Positions 63,144-64,000 of a stretch of 64,000 bases of DNA are shown here, piece by piece. Position numbers and translations under genes: made by a program. Under the pieces are notes generated by a model, which ran no database searches, was not told where the DNA came from, and worked only from the letters and a program-made list of their open reading frames with translations. Where the stretch lies: the NCBI GenBank assembly GCA_036897095.1, contig JAYMSP010000201.1, forward strand, positions 1 to 64,000, given 5' to 3'. The stretch's first letter is position 1. The number at the start of each line of letters is the position of its first letter. The DNA comes from Plantago elongata (taxonomy: Eukaryota; Streptophyta; Magnoliopsida; Lamiales; Plantaginaceae).

Positions 63144-64000
63144 ATCTCAGAGAGTGTTACGAAGTTTCTGAAGAATCTGAAAGAAGAATGTTAGCTAGTA
63201 AGCTATATATGCATGTAAGTATTATTGAGTGAGTAGGCTAGGTGCATAAAGTGGCTTATATAGTTGGCTAATAAGCATTAAATATGGAAGATGAAGAATT
63301 GTCCACCCTGCTTAAACTGTAATTTGCAATCCCTGCATTAATTACGGGTTAAGAATGCTCTTAGCCACCTTTATAATGCTCTTAGCCACCTTTATTTGTA
63401 TAATCCCTCCACCCTGTACAAATGTGATATTGACTTTTATCATAATTCTCAATGTCGATTTTAACCACATAGCAATTTTAAATAGTATTTTACTGTATAA
63501 ATAATTTTATAAGGGTAGAATTTTGAACTCAAATGATATATTTTTATTTTTTAAAATATATTTCTTAGTAATTTGTGGTCAAAATTAATTTTAAAAATTA
63601 CTTAAAGGTAAATAGTGCATTTGTTTTGAAGCATATATATATTACTAATCATCCAATTTTAGAGTAAATATTTTAGCAACTTGTTTGTAATTGAATAATA
63701 AAGGAGCAGTAACTAGAATATAATTTAGGGATAGTGGAAAATAGATTTCATCATGAAGTGAAATCACCCTGCAGATTATATTGATGTACGTGCCGTGAAC
63801 GTTGTCTCAACTACGTGTTCGAGTCAATTGAGTAACTAGAACACCGTCAAATGATCTATCCTCCTAAAAATGGCCTAAGTCCGTGTACAGCCCCATTGAA
63901 AAGTCACCTTAAAAAAATTAAAGGACCAAACTTTTCGAAAAGAGAGAAATGAAATGCATGGTTGATATAAAATTGCCGTCAAAATCTGTTTTAATAGTGA
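63144..64000. other. Right-edge intergenic region
   Basis: Promoter of PCR copy F, then AT-rich DNA. A perfect 21-bp tandem repeat (AATGCTCTTAGCCACCTTTA...) lies at 63354-63395, followed by a Stowaway-like end (AATCCCTCCACCCTGTACAA). No gene was recognised. Confidence 0.5.

Noticed and set aside
63790-63850. GTTCGAGTCA box B-like motif near the right edge
   Set aside because: No box A at suitable distance and no boundaries; too little to call a SINE.

Overview
This is nuclear DNA of a dicot plant. Genes have GT-AG introns, the intergenic DNA is AT-rich, and the families are plant-specific: TMK receptor kinase, class A heat-shock factor, CASP-like proteins, the tapetal PHD protein MS1 and PLANT CADMIUM RESISTANCE (PCR) proteins. 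Asterid or Lamiales ancestry is my guess only; no species-diagnostic feature was seen.

Layout. (1) 203-840 (-): first exon of plastid 2-isopropylmalate synthase, running off the left edge. (2) 3082-6855 (+): a complete TMK1-type LRR receptor kinase, 2.2 kb from IPMS and divergently transcribed. (3) 11489-16487 (+): an HsfA8-like heat-shock factor whose only coding intron holds a broken Copia-type element of about 2.4 kb. (4) 17839-25596 (+): four tandem CASP-like membrane protein genes; copies 1, 2 and 4 are intact and copy 3 is a pseudogene. A decayed hAT transposase lies between copies 2 and 3. (5) 26387-28666 (+): MS1. (6) 30507-31418 (-): intronless-CDS inositol polyphosphate multikinase IPK2, with a probable 5'UTR intron. 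(7) 32.4-34.9 kb: transposon-rich spacer with a SINE-like insertion bounded by a 15-bp duplication. (8) 34959-40717 (+): cytosolic phosphoglucomutase, 18 exons, 582 aa. (9) 41608-63143 (-): six tandem PCR/PLAC8 genes (A to F). Five are intact four-exon genes; D is a pseudogene split by a 628-bp hAT-type element with a perfect 8-bp target duplication.

Biology. The single-copy genes are unrelated housekeeping or developmental genes: leucine synthesis, auxin-linked surface signalling, heat response, pollen and tapetum development, inositol phosphates and sugar phosphate interconversion. No pathway cluster is evident. The accessory part is the two tandem families of small membrane proteins, CASPL and PCR. 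Both grew by local duplication that carried flanking DNA along, and both contain one dead copy. The PCR paralogs differ strikingly in which conserved cysteines they keep.

Mobile DNA is abundant and often well delimited: hAT-type elements with 8-bp duplications, a 440-bp CACTA element with a CAT duplication, Stowaway-like and SINE-like repeats. Two unexplained arrays of degenerate short motifs also occur (about 24.05-24.5 kb and 55.26-56.43 kb); in the second the motif is inverted between the two halves. No RNA genes, CRISPR arrays or organellar segments were recognised. I saw no convincing wholly new system. The best leads are the PCR array, the inverted motif array, and a possible unrecognised small gene at 47250-48173. 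All exon boundaries were read by eye from splice consensus, phase and homology recalled from memory.
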